This document shows positions 49,018 through 61,795 of a stretch of 64,000 bases of DNA, piece after piece (positions within the stretch are counted from its first letter, which is position 1; each line of letters begins with the position of its first letter). The notes beneath the pieces are model-generated. The model searched no databases, was not told the DNA's origin, and saw nothing but the letters and a program-made list of their open reading frames with translations. Origin of the DNA: Pseudisothecium myosuroides (taxonomy: Eukaryota; Streptophyta; Bryopsida; Hypnales; Lembophyllaceae); the NCBI GenBank assembly GCA_951799445.1, contig OX637291.1, positions 64,501-128,500 of the forward strand, given 5' to 3'. The position numbers and the translations under genes were made by a program.

Positions 49018-52000
49018 TGTGGGCGCTAGATTACCCACCCTTGGTAATAGAGCGAACACCGACCAAGTTCTATGCCTTTATCCACATTTTTAATATATCG
49101 GGGTGATGTGAGCGCGGTTCACTGTGCCTTCCAATCAGTGGATCTTTTTTACTAACGTTTCTTAAGTGTCTTGGATGGCAGCGAATAATTAGAATGCATG
49201 TAGTAACTCACAAGGTAACTGCGATGCTCAGGGGTAATGGTAAAATTCTAACTTCCTAACTATCTATCCTATGTCGAGGGTAGATTGGGTAGTTGGCGTC
49301 ATTTCTAACGTCCCTAACTACGTAAAAAGGGGAACCCCTATGTTCCGTCCATGAACCTCTAAGACTATTTTGGGTTTTTGAACTCCACCTAGAAGTTCTA
49401 CTTTCACAAAGCTACCCCTATAGTTTCAACTCTTACTCTAATTTTTAACCTCTAAGTGTACTCTAGGGTTTTTAACGTCCCAACTAATTAGAGAATTCAA
49501 CTTCACAATTTTAATGCTACCATTTGACTTTGTTTTGACTTTTGACTCCAAATTCTTACTCCTAATCTAACTCTAATATTTATCCTTGAATTTTAACTCT
49601 ATGGTTTTTACTCCTAAATTAACTCCAAAATTTACCCTTGAATTTTAACTCTATGGTTTGACTTTTAACTCTAGGTTTTTACTCCTAAATTAACTCTAAA
49701 ATTTAACCACTACCTTTAACTTTTAACTTCTACTCTTAGCCTTTCACTTTAACTTTTTATTTTCCCGATTGACTCTAAAATTTAACTTTTAATTTTAATC
49801 TGAATTTTTTACTTTAGGCTTTTGACTTTCTACCTCTAAACTTAATCCTATCGTTTTAATCCTAGGTTAACTCTAAATGTTACTCCAAGTTTTACTTCTA
49901 AATTTTACTCTAGCTTTTGACCTCCAACATTCACTCTAATTTTGAATTCCTAACTTCAAGATCTAACTCCTATTTCTACTTGTAATTTCTACCTCCTAAA
50001 TTTAGTCTAAAGTTTTTACTTTTAATTTCTACCTCTTACTCGGATTTTTTACTCCTAATTAACCCTAAATTCCTTTTCTAAACTACCCTAAGGTTTCACT
50101 GGAAGTTTTAAACCCCCCTAAATTAAAACTTCCAAATTAATTCTACTTTTTAACTTCCCACAGTTAACTCTAGATTTTGACTTTAGAATTTTAAGTTTAA
50201 GAAATAAAAGTGTAAATTGATTTTAATTCTAATCGCTAATTAATCCCTAATTTTAATCCTAAATTCTCTTTCTAATTTAAACCCCTAAGTTCCGTCCATG
50301 GTTCTTTTTGGATGAAATTTTATTCAAAATTCCTTCGTCCTACCCCCTACCACTTAACTTAGCCTAACGCGGTCAGTTTACGGTCGAATCTTAATTATAA
50401 GATGTTTTCGGAAACCTCTATGCCTAATCTATAACTTTTTGAATCTAAACTTCTAATTTGCACTAATCTCGGATGCTAATCACGCTCTAAGGGCTGATTA
50501 GGAAAATAAATGCTAATTAGGGAGAAACATCAAAGATTAAATCAAAAACTCACCTCTTCACTACCGGTGTCGGAAATAATTTCGTCCATGTCCACGTGTA
50601 CATCCTCTCGCTCCATGGTAGTCTTTGACTTTGTTTTGAATTTTTTCCAAGCTCACTGCTTATTTAGGAAATATTACAATTTTTGATGATCTAAACTCCT
50701 TCTTTCCTTTCTTCCTTTCTTTTCTTTCTTCCTCCGTCTTCTACACTAGCACTATTCCACCTAAGCTTTTATGAGTCTTACACTATGGTCTCAAACTCCA
50801 AGGAGGTTTTTAAGATGCCAACTATCTTCTTACACAAATTGGCTTTGTGTCATCCTAATCCTTCTTCCAATGGTCACAAGGGGCTCTTTGAGATTTCTTC
50901 CTTGGACCTACCTACTCCTAAGGCTAGGTCACTATTTATCGTCTCCCTCCCTTGGTTCCTTACTTCCTCTCTTCTTCTCTAATCTCCCTCCATAGTTGTG
51001 TACGTGTTTGGTTGGTTAGAGTGGAATATGCAAGGTTGTGTGCAGGTGTGATTTGGAGGCGTTGACTCTTCTTTTCTTCCCCCTCCCTTTTCCCAATTAC
51101 AAGTTGGATTTGTGACCCTTTGGTTCCCAACTGAGTGTATACTGTCTTGTAATCTGAACTCTGATCTAGCTTCAAAACTTGATTTCTAAACTAGCCTTAC
51201 GTTTAATTTTCTAAACTACCTTTATAGCTTGATTTATGAACTAGCTTCCTAACTGGGCTCCTAAACTAGCTCTATGTCTGAATTTCTAAAATACCTCTGT
51301 AACTTGATTTCTGGACTAGGTCCTGATTTGTCAGAAATCACAAAAAAAAAGGAAAGTTGGGACCCCGCAGGGTATCATCCCGTTGTGGACTGATTTCCAG
51401 CCATGTATGTATGTGAGAGAAGTTCTATCCCGAGAAAAAAGTTCAGTCACAAAGGATCAGCGAGGAGGGCCAGGCAAGGTGCCGGCTGGGCGGGTGCCGG
51501 CCTTGGCTGGGGTCGCAGTCTGGTACTGCTGCTGGGGCCACGGCCGGTACAGCTGCTGTGTATGGCTGGTACTGCTGCTGGGGCCACGCCGGTACAACTG
51601 CTGTGTATTGGCTGGTACAGCTGCTAGGTATATGGCTGGTACTTACTGGCTTGGTCCAAATTCTTAAATCCACCTCCGGGTTCCCTGAGGGGAACCCACA
51701 CAAAAAATAAAAACTGGAATTTCTTGAAGGTTAGGGCCAGAGCCAGAGCTTCGCCGTTCGGAGGGATGAGGTGTGGGTTTTTTTAAACTACTAGACTCTA
51801 GGATAAAATTCCGGGTGTAGGTGTTGGTCTTGCCCAAACTTTAAACGCACAATACCTATCCCATGCTAATGTCTTGGAAGCTAAACTTTGGACCTTTCCA
51901 AGAAAATCTTGGAAACTAGACTTTGGAACTAAGAGCGATGGGGGTTTAAAGCTCCGCCGTAAGGTTGGTTTTAACACCAACTTTAGGACTGGTGATGCTT

Positions 52001-53935
52001 CATGGGCTCAAAGCTTCGCCATCTAGGACTTGTTTTAACACACGCTATAGGACTGGCATAGGGACAAAGTCAAAGTTTCGCCGTTCCCCGGGGGGGGTCC
52101 ACTCAACAAGGAGAAGATTAGAAGAGGGTTTGGAATAAACTTAGCAAAAACATGTACAAGGAGGTTCAAAGCTTCGCCGTCCCGGAGGGGGGTCCACTCA
52201 ATAAGGAAAAAAAGATTAGAAGAGGGTGTAACGAAACACAAAGATAATCACACAAGTTAGACCACGTAGCAACACAAAGCTCACACACTAAAGGCCCCCC
52301 AAAGCGGCATCGCCAAGGTACGGTGGGGGGTGACTTTAGGATTAGTGCAAGAGACTAAAGACCCTTAAAACTCCACAAGTTAGAACACAACATGCACGAG
52401 AGGGAGAGAGAGGCTCTCCACTCACAACAAGGTACCAAAACTTTGCAAAAGTGTACACAAAACAAGGTAGAAGGACCCCCAAGGACCTTCAAAGCTTGAA
52501 AATAAGCAACAATGGAGCCAAAAGTGCTCCGAAAACACCGTAGAGGTTTTTAGCTTCAAACGCCAAAATATCCAAAATAACTTGGACCCACGGACCCAAA
52601 ACAAGAATTGGAGGTGTTTTAGAGAGAGAAATGGGGCCCTTATATAGGTTTCCAAGGGCTCACCCCTCCCTCTAGAGTTCTAAGGTAACCTTATCAACGA
52701 GGATTTTTCATCCTCATCCTCAAAGATTTTCATCCTACATCCTAAATTTCTACTTCTACCATCTATGCTGGACCAACATCCTAACTTTTGGAGATTAGCT
52801 CCAATCGCCAAACGGATTGCGCCGTTGGATCCAGATCGCTGTGTTTAGTCCTAAATCCCCCTATCCCCCGTACCAAGGCCAAAAACCCATCGTAGGCTAA
52901 TTTAGTTTAAAAACCAAATCGTGGTAAAATCCTAGATCTTGGGGGTCTCCTATTTTGAGAAATGTGAATAGCCTAGGGTCTCCGGTAGGTGCGAGAGAGT
53001 CGGGAAGGACTTTTGGTTGACTTTGTTTCCCCATCGTATGGTCCCGGAATGCCGGTCAAGGCGGCGGAGACCCCGCCACGTGGTTAATTTCCGAGGAATC
53101 TCGCCGGTTCGGGTACTTGCTGCTATCGAAATGTCGTGAAACTTCACGGAGTGCATTATTAACATAAAACAAGCTAGTCTAATTTTTAGTGAGATTTTAT
53201 TGTAACCTGGGTAATTTCCATGAAATCCCCGTTGGAGGTTAGAAAGGTTGACCACCCGGAAATGGTTCTTCTGCAAGTCGGAAGATGCCGGGATTTTTCA
53301 AGTGACCTTCAGGGAGTCGCATGAAAGACGTGCGGGTGTGTTTTCGTATCTGGCACGATTGGTCAATGGAGATTAAAATTGGCCATCTCCTCGAATTAGC
53401 GATGGTGCGGGAATCTTCTGCAGGTGGAGGAATCTTGGCGAACCAATTTCGCCGTTGGACTCCTGGCATGGGATTCACCCTAAAACACCATCCTTGGGCT
53501 GTAGATTCCTCCACGGGCCCGGTCTTGCGTGAGTGGCTCTTGCATGTTAACAATCGGGATTTTGGGAATTTGTCGATCTAATGGAGAATTCTAAATCTAA
53601 CTCTAGGACCCGACCTAGTGGCCTCGCTATGGATCCCTCGGACTGACCTAGCCATGAATCGCCACATTCATGGTGGGATTTAGCCCTTTTGGGGCTGTGT
53701 GACTCGAATCCTCCAAATCTAACCTTTTCGTTATTTCTATACTATTTTTAGGCAAGGTTTGGGGGATTCTAAGTAAAAAACACAAATCTAAACCAAATAC
53801 TATAATGGATATGACACAACCCTATTTCGGTTCTACACTCTTTTTATGGGTTTTTGTATACTTTTATCAACTTTAAATTGCAAATTTCCAAAAAAATAAT
53901 TCTACGAGTCCCAAGTGACAAATTGGGAGCTCACA
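49018..53935 (-). mobile_element. Family A solo LTR (4,918 bp) with TSD TCAGC
   Basis: In minus orientation it starts TGTGAGCTCCCAATTTG and ends TAGCGCCCACA. Perfect TCAGC duplications stand at 49013-49017 and 53936-53940. A TATA box lies on the minus strand near 52639-52646. The mini-ORF is at 50616-50542 (75 nt, MEREDVHVDMDEII...) with a good donor GAG|GTGAGT. A short GGTACTGCTGCTGGGGCCAC tandem repeat lies at 51520-51650. It inserted into the 5' LTR of the family B element. Confidence 0.9.
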
Positions 53936-54750
53936 TCAGCACTTCTAAGGTTCAAGATTCCGGGTGAGAAAATCGTTGTTAGGCTAGGCGGATAGGGAAG
54001 GATTCCTTAGTCGCACTAGAGCTCTTGGGTAGAAAATCCGGTTGAGTGTCCGATCTCCTGTGAGGTCTTGCTGCCCTAGCGGGTAAACGGAAGAACTTTA
54101 GCTGATGTTAGAACGGACAGGTTCACTTGTAATCGCCTAACTTCGCACGGAGGGAACGTGGTGTCAAGGTCGTTGTAGTATGAGAGGATCGTACGGGGGG
54201 TCTTTGTGTGACCTGCAAACCGGATCGCTATCCGGGTGGCTGTGAGAGATCAAACCGGATCCGAGCTAGTGTAAAAAGTAGGGGAATAGAGAAGTGGGTC
54301 TTTAGCCACTATAAGTCACGGAAGGAGTGGCGGGCCTGCCACTTTCAAAAGCAAGCGGCGAACCCTCTGATGGTGAAACAGAGGCTAAATCAAACCGGAT
54401 TGGAGTAAGAGTACGTGTGAGAGGACCGGAAAGGATCGGTCCAGAGGAATTCCAGGATCGGAAGTTAGAAGATCCTGGTTTGTGGTAGTTTTACAGGACC
54501 GGATAGCTGGAAAGATGGGAAGCGATAGAGAAGGTCTGGTCGTAGTTCTCTGTGTTTTGGTGTTTCCGGTTTTAGATCCATGACCGGAAAGTAGAAATTG
54601 GATATTGACTGAGCTTAAGTTGGGAATAGAGCTAGACACTTCACAGAATCTCGTGGGTTCGATCTTTAGAGTCATTTTGTTATGCTTTAGAGTGGTTTTT
54701 GGGAGTATAACAGGGAATTCACTTACTCTGTGCTGCGACATGCAAAAATC

Positions 54751-54768
54751 TGGCACCGCTGCCGGGGA
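54751..54768 (+). other. Primer-binding site of the family B element
   Basis: TGGCACCGCTGCCGGGGA stands ten bases after the LTR end. It differs slightly from the TGGCGCCGTTGCCGGGGA site typical of plant Ty3-type (Tat/Athila) retrotransposons, and so fixes element type and orientation. Confidence 0.85.
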
Positions 54769-55448
54769 TTCTAAAGCTGTCAGTGTTTATTCCGAGTAAG
54801 CGAAGTCAGTAGTTGTTTTATTTTCCTTCTTGTCTTTTCTAGATCGAGTTTTGGTTTTTGAAGAAAACCGGATTTTGTACTCATGAGAAAAAGTACAAGG
54901 AGTGAGAGAAGGTCTGAACGATTGAAGAAGAGTCAAGGAGAATCGTCTGGACCTGGTTTTAGTGATCCGGATAACTTTGATCTGGGTGACCAACCCATCT
55001 TTGTACCTACGCTTGGAGAGTAGATCGAGAGTCCGAGATCGGGAAATAGTTCGCCAACTTCTGAACGAAGATCGGAACCGGAAGGGGAAGAACCGGATTC
55101 GGAAGAAGAAGAAGTCATGACCCGGTTAAGGTACAAACATTTCAAAGGTGACGGTAGCCAAGATGCGGATAAATGGCTGTGCGAGTTTGAGTCGACCGCA
55201 CTCGCCAACCAAGAGAATGAGGCGGCCCAGCAAAGAATCTTCCAAGGATTGCTCAAGGGGGAAGCTCTCAAATGGTACCAAGATGTCCCGGATCTAATCC
55301 GGAATAACTGGGATCAACTGAGAACGGACTTTCTGCAAGCTTTCCGGGAAGTTGGTAGAGAAGCCAGAGCTTTGGGCCGGTTGAGTACACTCACGATGAA
55401 ATCATCCGAATCCGTGAGGAAGTATGGGCAGAGAATGAAAGCTCTCAT

Positions 55449-58400
55449 TGTGAGCTCCCAATTCGTCACTTGGGACTCATAGTCTTTTTTTTTCTTAGAT
55501 CTTGCAATTTAAGTCATAATTATATACAGAAAGCCCTAAAAAGAGTATAAAACCAGAATGGGCATGTTACATACCAATATGCCCTTTGGTCATAAATAAC
55601 CTTTTCTCTTTAGAATAGCCCTAAAATCCACTTGTAAATAGGTTAGAACCATAAAAGTAGTGGGAACTAGAAGGTTTGAGGGTTCTTACCCAAAGTAGCC
55701 TAAAATCACTATGCATGTGACCAGGCTTGGCTAAATTGTTCTGAGGGAAGTCTAGGGTGATTTGTAGCTAGATTCCCCGAGAGAGGTTTCAGTTTCCCCA
55801 TCCCATCGACAAATAGTAGAAACCCCAATTGTTAGCTTGCAGATGTCACTTTCTCAAGACAGGCCAGTGGAGGAATCTACGGTCACCGGATTGTGATCTT
55901 GGATCGGAACCCTACCGGGAAGTCAAAAGTGAAATCCATGTGCCAAGATTCCCCCGTATGCGGAAGATTCCCTGACTGCCGATAAACCAACGGAGGTATT
56001 TTTTTGCCCTCCGTATCAAGACATGCAAGATCAAGATGTGAATTTGCAAATCTCTTGGGAAACCCCATGAAAGGTTCCCCAAGAAGTTTCGGAATTTTCT
56101 GGATTGAAGAAATACCCCTTCCGGACGGTCAACCGCCTAAAAGCACGATGGGAAATTCACGATAATTACCCAGGTAGCGGTAAAATCTCACTAAAAATTA
56201 GGATAGTTTCTTTTATGCTAATAACGCGCCCCGACGAGTTTTATGATGTTTCGATAGCGGGAGACGGCCGAATCACCGACATTCCTTTGAATTATCCACG
56301 TGGCGGGATTTACGTGGAGTTGACCGACGTCCCGGGAACACACGAAGTCGGAACAAAGTCAATGAAGGGTCTTTTCTTACTCCCTAAGACCTCCCAGACC
56401 ACCCTGGCTAGTCACCTTTGTCAGAAAAGGTAACCCCCCAAAAGTAGATTTTTACCTCTTTTATTGACTCCAGTTGGTGATAGTTTACGGTGGAATTTTG
56501 GGGTTGGAATAGGGGATAGGAGGGCCCTAGGACTAAAAATGGCCTTCTGAAGCCAATGGCGCAATCGGTTTTCGATTTGGAGTTAATCTCCAATAGTTAG
56601 AGTGTTGGACCAGCGTAAAACCCAAACTACGTGAAAATCCTAAAAGATAAGGATGAAAATCCAAGTTGATAGGGTTACCTAGGTTAAAAGAGGGGAGGTG
56701 AGGGCCTTGGGAAACCTATAAAAGGGCCCTCATTTCTCTCCAAAACCACCCCCATTCATGTTTTGGGTCCGTGGATCCAACTTATGTTGGATTTTTTGGC
56801 GATTTTAGCCAAAGGCACTTCCACGGTGTTTTGAGCACGTGGTGCTCCGTTGTTGTTCTATTTTCAGCTTTTGAAGGTCTTGGGGGTCCTTCTTCCTTTG
56901 TGTTTATGAGCTTTGAGTAGTCTTGGGTATTATTTGGCTTATTTTTTAGTCACTTTGGTCACTAACTTGTCAGTCAAAGTACTTTGCTTGAAGCACTAAC
57001 TTGCTTGGGAGTTCTTTGAGTTTTGTCCTAATCCTAAAGCTCCCCCCTCCGCGCCTTGGCTTTGCCGCCCACTGGGGGGGTCTTTAGTGTTTAAGGATTG
57101 TGTTTTCCAATCCGCGTGTCCATATTAACCTCCAAGTGCTTCTCCCTTAGTCGGGGACCTCTTTTTGCTCTCTCTAAGAGCCCTTGGTGCGTGGTCCTCC
57201 CCCCGTACGGTGGAATTGTGGGCCTCCCTAGGGTGGTTACGTCCTAACGGTTTGATTTCTCTTTTGAAATTGCTTGTGGTCACGTGACCCCCCCCTTTTT
57301 GACGGCGAAGCTTTGACTATTACTCCTCCCTAGTCCTAGAGTGTGTGTTAAAACCCCGCCATACGGCGAAGCTTTGGACCTACGGGTAGGGAGAAATCCT
57401 AGAGTTAGTGTTAAACCCAACTTGACAGAAGAAACCCAAACTCCCCGGGTGAAATGTTCCAAAGTTTAGTTTCCAAGACGAGCTTGGAAACTCTCAAAGT
57501 TTAGCCTCCAAGAAGTAGGGTCCACAAAAGGATAAACTCCCCCTTAGGGGTAGACTAAGTTAGGCTTTAGAGTTTGGTAAAAAAATTATCATAACCCCCC
57601 CCCTCGGGAGTAGACTAGGTTAGGATTTAGAATTAGGTGAAATTATTATAAACTTCCGACCCCGGCAGCCCTAGACTCCCGACTCCCCCGGCAGCAGCTG
57701 GACCCCGACTCCTCCGACAGCTAGACCCCGACTCCCCGGCGAGACCTTGAATCTTCGACCCTCGGCGAGACCCGGACTCCCGACCCCCGGCAGCAGCTGG
57801 ACTCCCGACTCCCCCGGCAGCCCCGGACTCCCGACTCCCCGACAGCAGCTGGACTCCTGACTCCCCCGAGCAGCCTTGGACTTCCGACTCCCCCGAGCAG
57901 CCCTGGACTCCCGACTCCCTTGGGGCCAAATTGATTCTTTGGTTTGGTTGTTCTTTTTTTTTGGTATTTTTGGTTGATTAGAAAGGATAATTAAGAAAGG
58001 AAATTAGGATAGTAGAAGTAGGGAATTAGAATAGTAAAAGTAGGAATTTCAAAGCAGAAGTAGGCGTATTCTCAAACAAGAGGAGGAAGATTAGGGAGGT
58101 AAATTTAGGGGTTCACATTGTAGTAGGAATTGTCATTAAAACACACAAAAAATCCTTCAAAAGCTTACATAATCACTCCACGCACAACTCACTCAAGCTC
58201 TCCACACACCATAACCAAAAACCTTGAGCATCACAAGCAAAGAGGAAGATGAAATAGGAGAGGAGCGTGCTAATGGATAGACGGGGGGAAATCTCAACTA
58301 ACAAATTTGAACCACTAAAGGGGTGAGCGTAAGAGTAAAAAAGAGCGTGCCCTTGGGGTGTAAGAGAAAGGTCAACCGCGTAAGTACTTTGGAAGGCCAA

Positions 58401-59834
58401 GGTGTAAGAGGTGTAAGAGCGAAGTCAACGTGTAAGAACTTGGGAAGACAAAGTCAGTTGATGCAAGAAGGGGTAAAGAAGGCGAAGAAAGAAATCCCTC
58501 CGCATCTACCACTTCGTTCTAAAATCTTCTCCGATTCAAGAATCACTCAAGGAGCCAAGGAGCCAAGAATCCAAGAGGAAGGGACATGGCTGAGGGGAGG
58601 AACCTCAACCGTTTGATCCAAGACCTCCAATATGAAGTGGGCCCCTAAAAACCCACTCTTCCTTGTTTAAATTTGTTTTGATTAAGGTAATTAAAAGAAG
58701 GCCGAAAGCTAGAGTAGCATAGACCATAGGTGAGGTCAGATTTAGGTTAGGAGGAAGAAAGTAGGGATCTAGGGGTTTCCAAAAACCTAAAACACGTTCA
58801 AATCCGAGTTAAAACGAAGGAGTTATGAGCGGATGAAGTTAGGGAGTCATGTTGGATGAAACCTAACAAATTTCATCCAAGAGGAACAAGAAAGCTAATA
58901 TAAAAAGAGGGATTAATTTAGGAACCGGAAGTTAACTTAGAATTTAGTGTTGAAATTAGGGCTAGCCATAATTAGCGGATGAAGTTCGAAGGACCGATTA
59001 GTGGTCAAACTTCATCCATGGATAACTCTTGATAGGAAATCCCAAATCTAATGTGATTAGTCAAATTAGAAAGCTAAAATCAGGATCTCTTCGGAGCCAG
59101 TCTTAAGTTTTTAAAGATTAGTACATTAGTGACCACACTTAAAATCCTTAAGCAAGGTTAAAGGCGGATTAGGAACTTTTAGGATTAAGTTAGGGTAATT
59201 ATAAAATTAGAACCTCTTAAGCCAAGCTTAAGGTAACCCAAACCTAAATCCAACTTAAGGAAAGACCTAATTCCAAAGCAGTTAGGGAGGGATGAAGTTT
59301 GGGACAAGTAATGGATGAGTCCTAGAAGATTTCATCCATCTGAGTCAAGACTTGGTAATTAGGTTAACCTTAGGGTATCAGGCTCATAGCCCAAATCCCA
59401 AGTCAAATCGAAATCCGTAGTCCATAGAAAAGCATGGATGAAGTTTGAGGAACCGAGTAGCGGTCAAACTTCATCCGTCCATAACTTCCTCTAGGAGAGT
59501 CCAAATCAAACAAGCTCTATACTTTTAGAAATGGCATGAGGTACTCTTTCATTTAGAATAGATAAGTTTAGACTAGAATTAACTCCTCTCTCAAACCACC
59601 AAGCCCTCATAGGCTTTGATTCAGACTTAGTAGTTATAGCAATTCCAATTAGGGTTTCGTTTTGTTTTCTTCATTATCCAAATCAGCGAGTCTTAGGAGT
59701 ATAGAAAAGATCCATTGCTTGGAAGGCACAATGGATTGGCGCTAGACACCCATAGATCGAGTCAGAACGGTTGTTTAACCGAGAGCCTAGTTGTGCTCGC
59801 TTTTTTACCAAGGGTGGGTAAACAAGCGCTCACA
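55449..59834 (+). mobile_element. Family A solo LTR (4,386 bp) with TSD CTCAT
   Basis: Starts TGTGAGCTCCCAATTCG and ends AAGCGCTCACA, so its two ends form a 7-bp inverted repeat. CTCAT is duplicated at 55444-55448 and 59835-59839, inside the gag frame. TATA box at 56717-56726. A GC-rich minisatellite lies at 57655-57925 and a 20-codon mini-ORF at 58586-58648. Three pairs of GGATGAAGTTT / AAACTTCATCC arms (58850-59500) could form hairpins. Confidence 0.9.
57655..57925. repeat. GC-rich minisatellite in family A LTR
   Basis: Irregular repeats of a CGGACTCCCGACTCCCCCGG-like unit with CAGCAGCTGGA spacers. It generates an artificial glycine/serine-rich frame on the minus strand. Confidence 0.85.
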
Positions 59835-59961
59835 CTCATGCAGAAGTTAACCACTGAGATTGCTCCTAGTTTGCAGGTGGAGTGGTACGTTGCCGGATTA
59901 CTCGAGTCTATGGGATTCCTGATCCGACAAACGCGCCCGAGGACGCTGTGGGAGCATGAAA

Positions 59962-61795
59962 TGTAAGGATGAGGATAGTTAGTTAGTAATATGAAAGAAA
60001 GAGCAAGAAATGGTAAAATTTTTAGCTTTTTGCAAAGCTTAAATACGAGTTTTACGAAAATTAAGATATTTCCGTTTGAGGGAAACTGTAAACAGATAAA
60101 AATGTTAAGAGGGAATTAGAGTTTCCCGATTAAATCAGGAAACCGGATCCGGAACAGGGTATCAATCCGGAAGTTACCCCAAGTACCGGGCCGGGCGTGA
60201 ACATATGCAGGAGGATACCGGAGAGCCAGCAGGAAGCCGTTAGGGCAACCCTGAGATCCAACGGCTCTACCGGAAGTTAGGGGCAGTTGTTTAAACGGTC
60301 ACAGTCTTCCGGGATTGCGGCGAAAACGGTAACCCTAAAACGGCTAGAAACGGATAGTTTGGGAAAACTCAGGGATGGAAAACTTCCGTCTTCTTTTTTC
60401 ATTCTGGACTTTGGAGCATCCTTGGAGTTCTCAGAACGGTAGTTTGCAGATCAGATTGTGAAGAGGGAGAGATCCTAATTTCCGGATCCGGATAGGATAG
60501 TATCGGAGTTTGTGAGAAAGGATCTGTAGTTTCCTGCCTTGGAGAGAATGTGTGAGAATTGTGCGTGACAGGGTAAGGAGAAAATTTTTAGTGCGATGGT
60601 GAAGGGTGAAGGTAGTGAGGCCGTCGTCTTCAAGACCAAGACTATCCATCCGGTTATCCCGGAAGACGAAAATCATCGGAAACAGTTGGAGGAGGACTTG
60701 GATCAAATCGGATGCCTCGGATTCCTATGGCGACCATGGAGCCTGAAGGATGATGAGATGATTCGGGAGCTCACGAAGGATCAGTCTAACGAGTGGGACA
60801 AGACGCACCGAGCGCTGCCAAAGAAATGGACCCTCGAGACGTGGAAAGCAGTTTACGACTTTTCTCCCCCAAAAGACGGGATGGCTTCCCAGACACACAA
60901 ATTCGCAGAGGGTAAGTTTTCTGACACTCCCGACAAGAAGGATGGTTACCTTGTGGCGGACTGCAAGAATGCTAGAGAAAGGAGATTGCTAGAGTTTATA
61001 GTTCCAATAGTGTATTTGGAACGTCCATCCCGGATTACAGTGACTTGGGCAAACACGATCTTCGGTGCCCTGAGCGGAGAAAGGAAGGTATTCTGGGGAG
61101 AAATAGTGAAGAATTTAGTGGGAAAGATGGTCTTTTCCCTAGGTAACACTAAGGCCACGGCAATTGGCCCCTTTCTCTTCCACCTCTATGATTATCTAGG
61201 GACACTTAGAGGTCATGAGAGAACAACCTATAAGGCTGCAGCCACCATTCAGAAGTTTAACATCGTTCCTCCTAAGAAACAGGAGGAAGAGGTAGGAGAG
61301 GAATTAGAGGGAGGATCTTCAGAAAAGAAGGAGGAATCCTCAGAAAGAGAGCCAGAGAGGTCTCCCCCCGGAAGCAAAAACCTAAGGGTAAACAAAGGGA
61401 GTCTGGTGAACCGGAAAGTTTACGGGATGAATTGCTTGGAAGAATCATTAGGGATCTCGAGAGGATTCGTGAGGAGCTAAATGCCGAGAGAGGAGCAGTC
61501 CAGGATGTGTGCAGACTGTTTGGTGGGATCGAGGTAGCTGGGCTCGCAAAGAAGGTAGAGGGTTTACTCTGGGATAAGGAATCCCGGAAGTGGGAAACCC
61601 GGGTTAGGGAGTTGATTGAGAGAAATGAGGAACTAACCTGGAAGTTAGAGAAAAGTGAGGCAGGAAGCAAGGAGGTTAGGAAACTTTCCTCTGATGCTGA
61701 GGATATCTTTAACAAGGTCCGGAGCTTTGTATCCTACTCGGGTAGTATGATCAACAAAGCAAAGTTGTTTGATGAAGGGATTCTGAAAGAAGGAT
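59962..61795 (+). mobile_element. Family C LTR-like element, right part missing
   Basis: It begins TGTAAGGATGAGG directly after the interrupted gag and carries a protein homologous to that of family B LTRs. Similarity to that protein stops abruptly near 61795, where unrelated AT-rich DNA starts, so the right end is missing. Placing the start at 59962 rests on the TG dinucleotide and on the end of gag, not on a duplication. Confidence 0.5.
60596..61795 (+). pseudogene. Homologue of the LTR-encoded protein, frameshifted
   Basis: ATG 60596 opens a frame to 61480. Its first 220 residues align with the family B protein: same order of MIREL, TWKAVYDF, KKDGYLVADC, VPIVYLERPSRIT, IFGALSGERKVFW and PFLFHLYDYL. 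An acidic stretch follows. Near 61370-61390 the frame must shift by one base; the coiled-coil half continues in the next frame (LRDELLGRIIRDLERIREEL ... INKAKLFDEGILKE) and is cut off at 61795. The conserved order across two diverged families supports a real protein; its function is unknown. Confidence 0.65.

Larger units (their letters stand above)
46315..54740 (+). mobile_element. 5' LTR of family B element with nested LTR
   Basis: Starts TGTCGCAGTG at 46315 and ends GTGCTGCGACA at 54740. Removing the family A LTR (49018-53935) and one TCAGC duplication leaves 3,503 bp, against 3,505 bp for the solo copy. A TATA box lies at 46547-46555 (TATAAATAG) and the LTR carries the decayed reading frame at 46843-48619. 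A primer-binding site follows ten bases after the LTR end. Confidence 0.9.
54883..59960 (+). pseudogene. Retrotransposon gag, broken twice
   Basis: The frame starts at ATG 54883 (MRKSTRSERR...) and has a TAG at 55021. It then continues through a Retrotrans_gag-type domain: YKHFKGDGSQDADKW, GLLKGEALKWYQ, FLQAFREVG and SVRKYGQRMKAL. At 55448 a family A LTR (TSD CTCAT) interrupts it; the domain resumes at 59840 with QKLTTEIAP and WYVAGLLESMGFLIRQTRP, then stops near 59960 where a family C LTR begins. Protease, reverse transcriptase and integrase are not in the window. Confidence 0.85.

Noticed and set aside
57633..57929. Glycine/serine-rich 98-codon frame
   Set aside because: It is translation of a GC-rich minisatellite inside an LTR.
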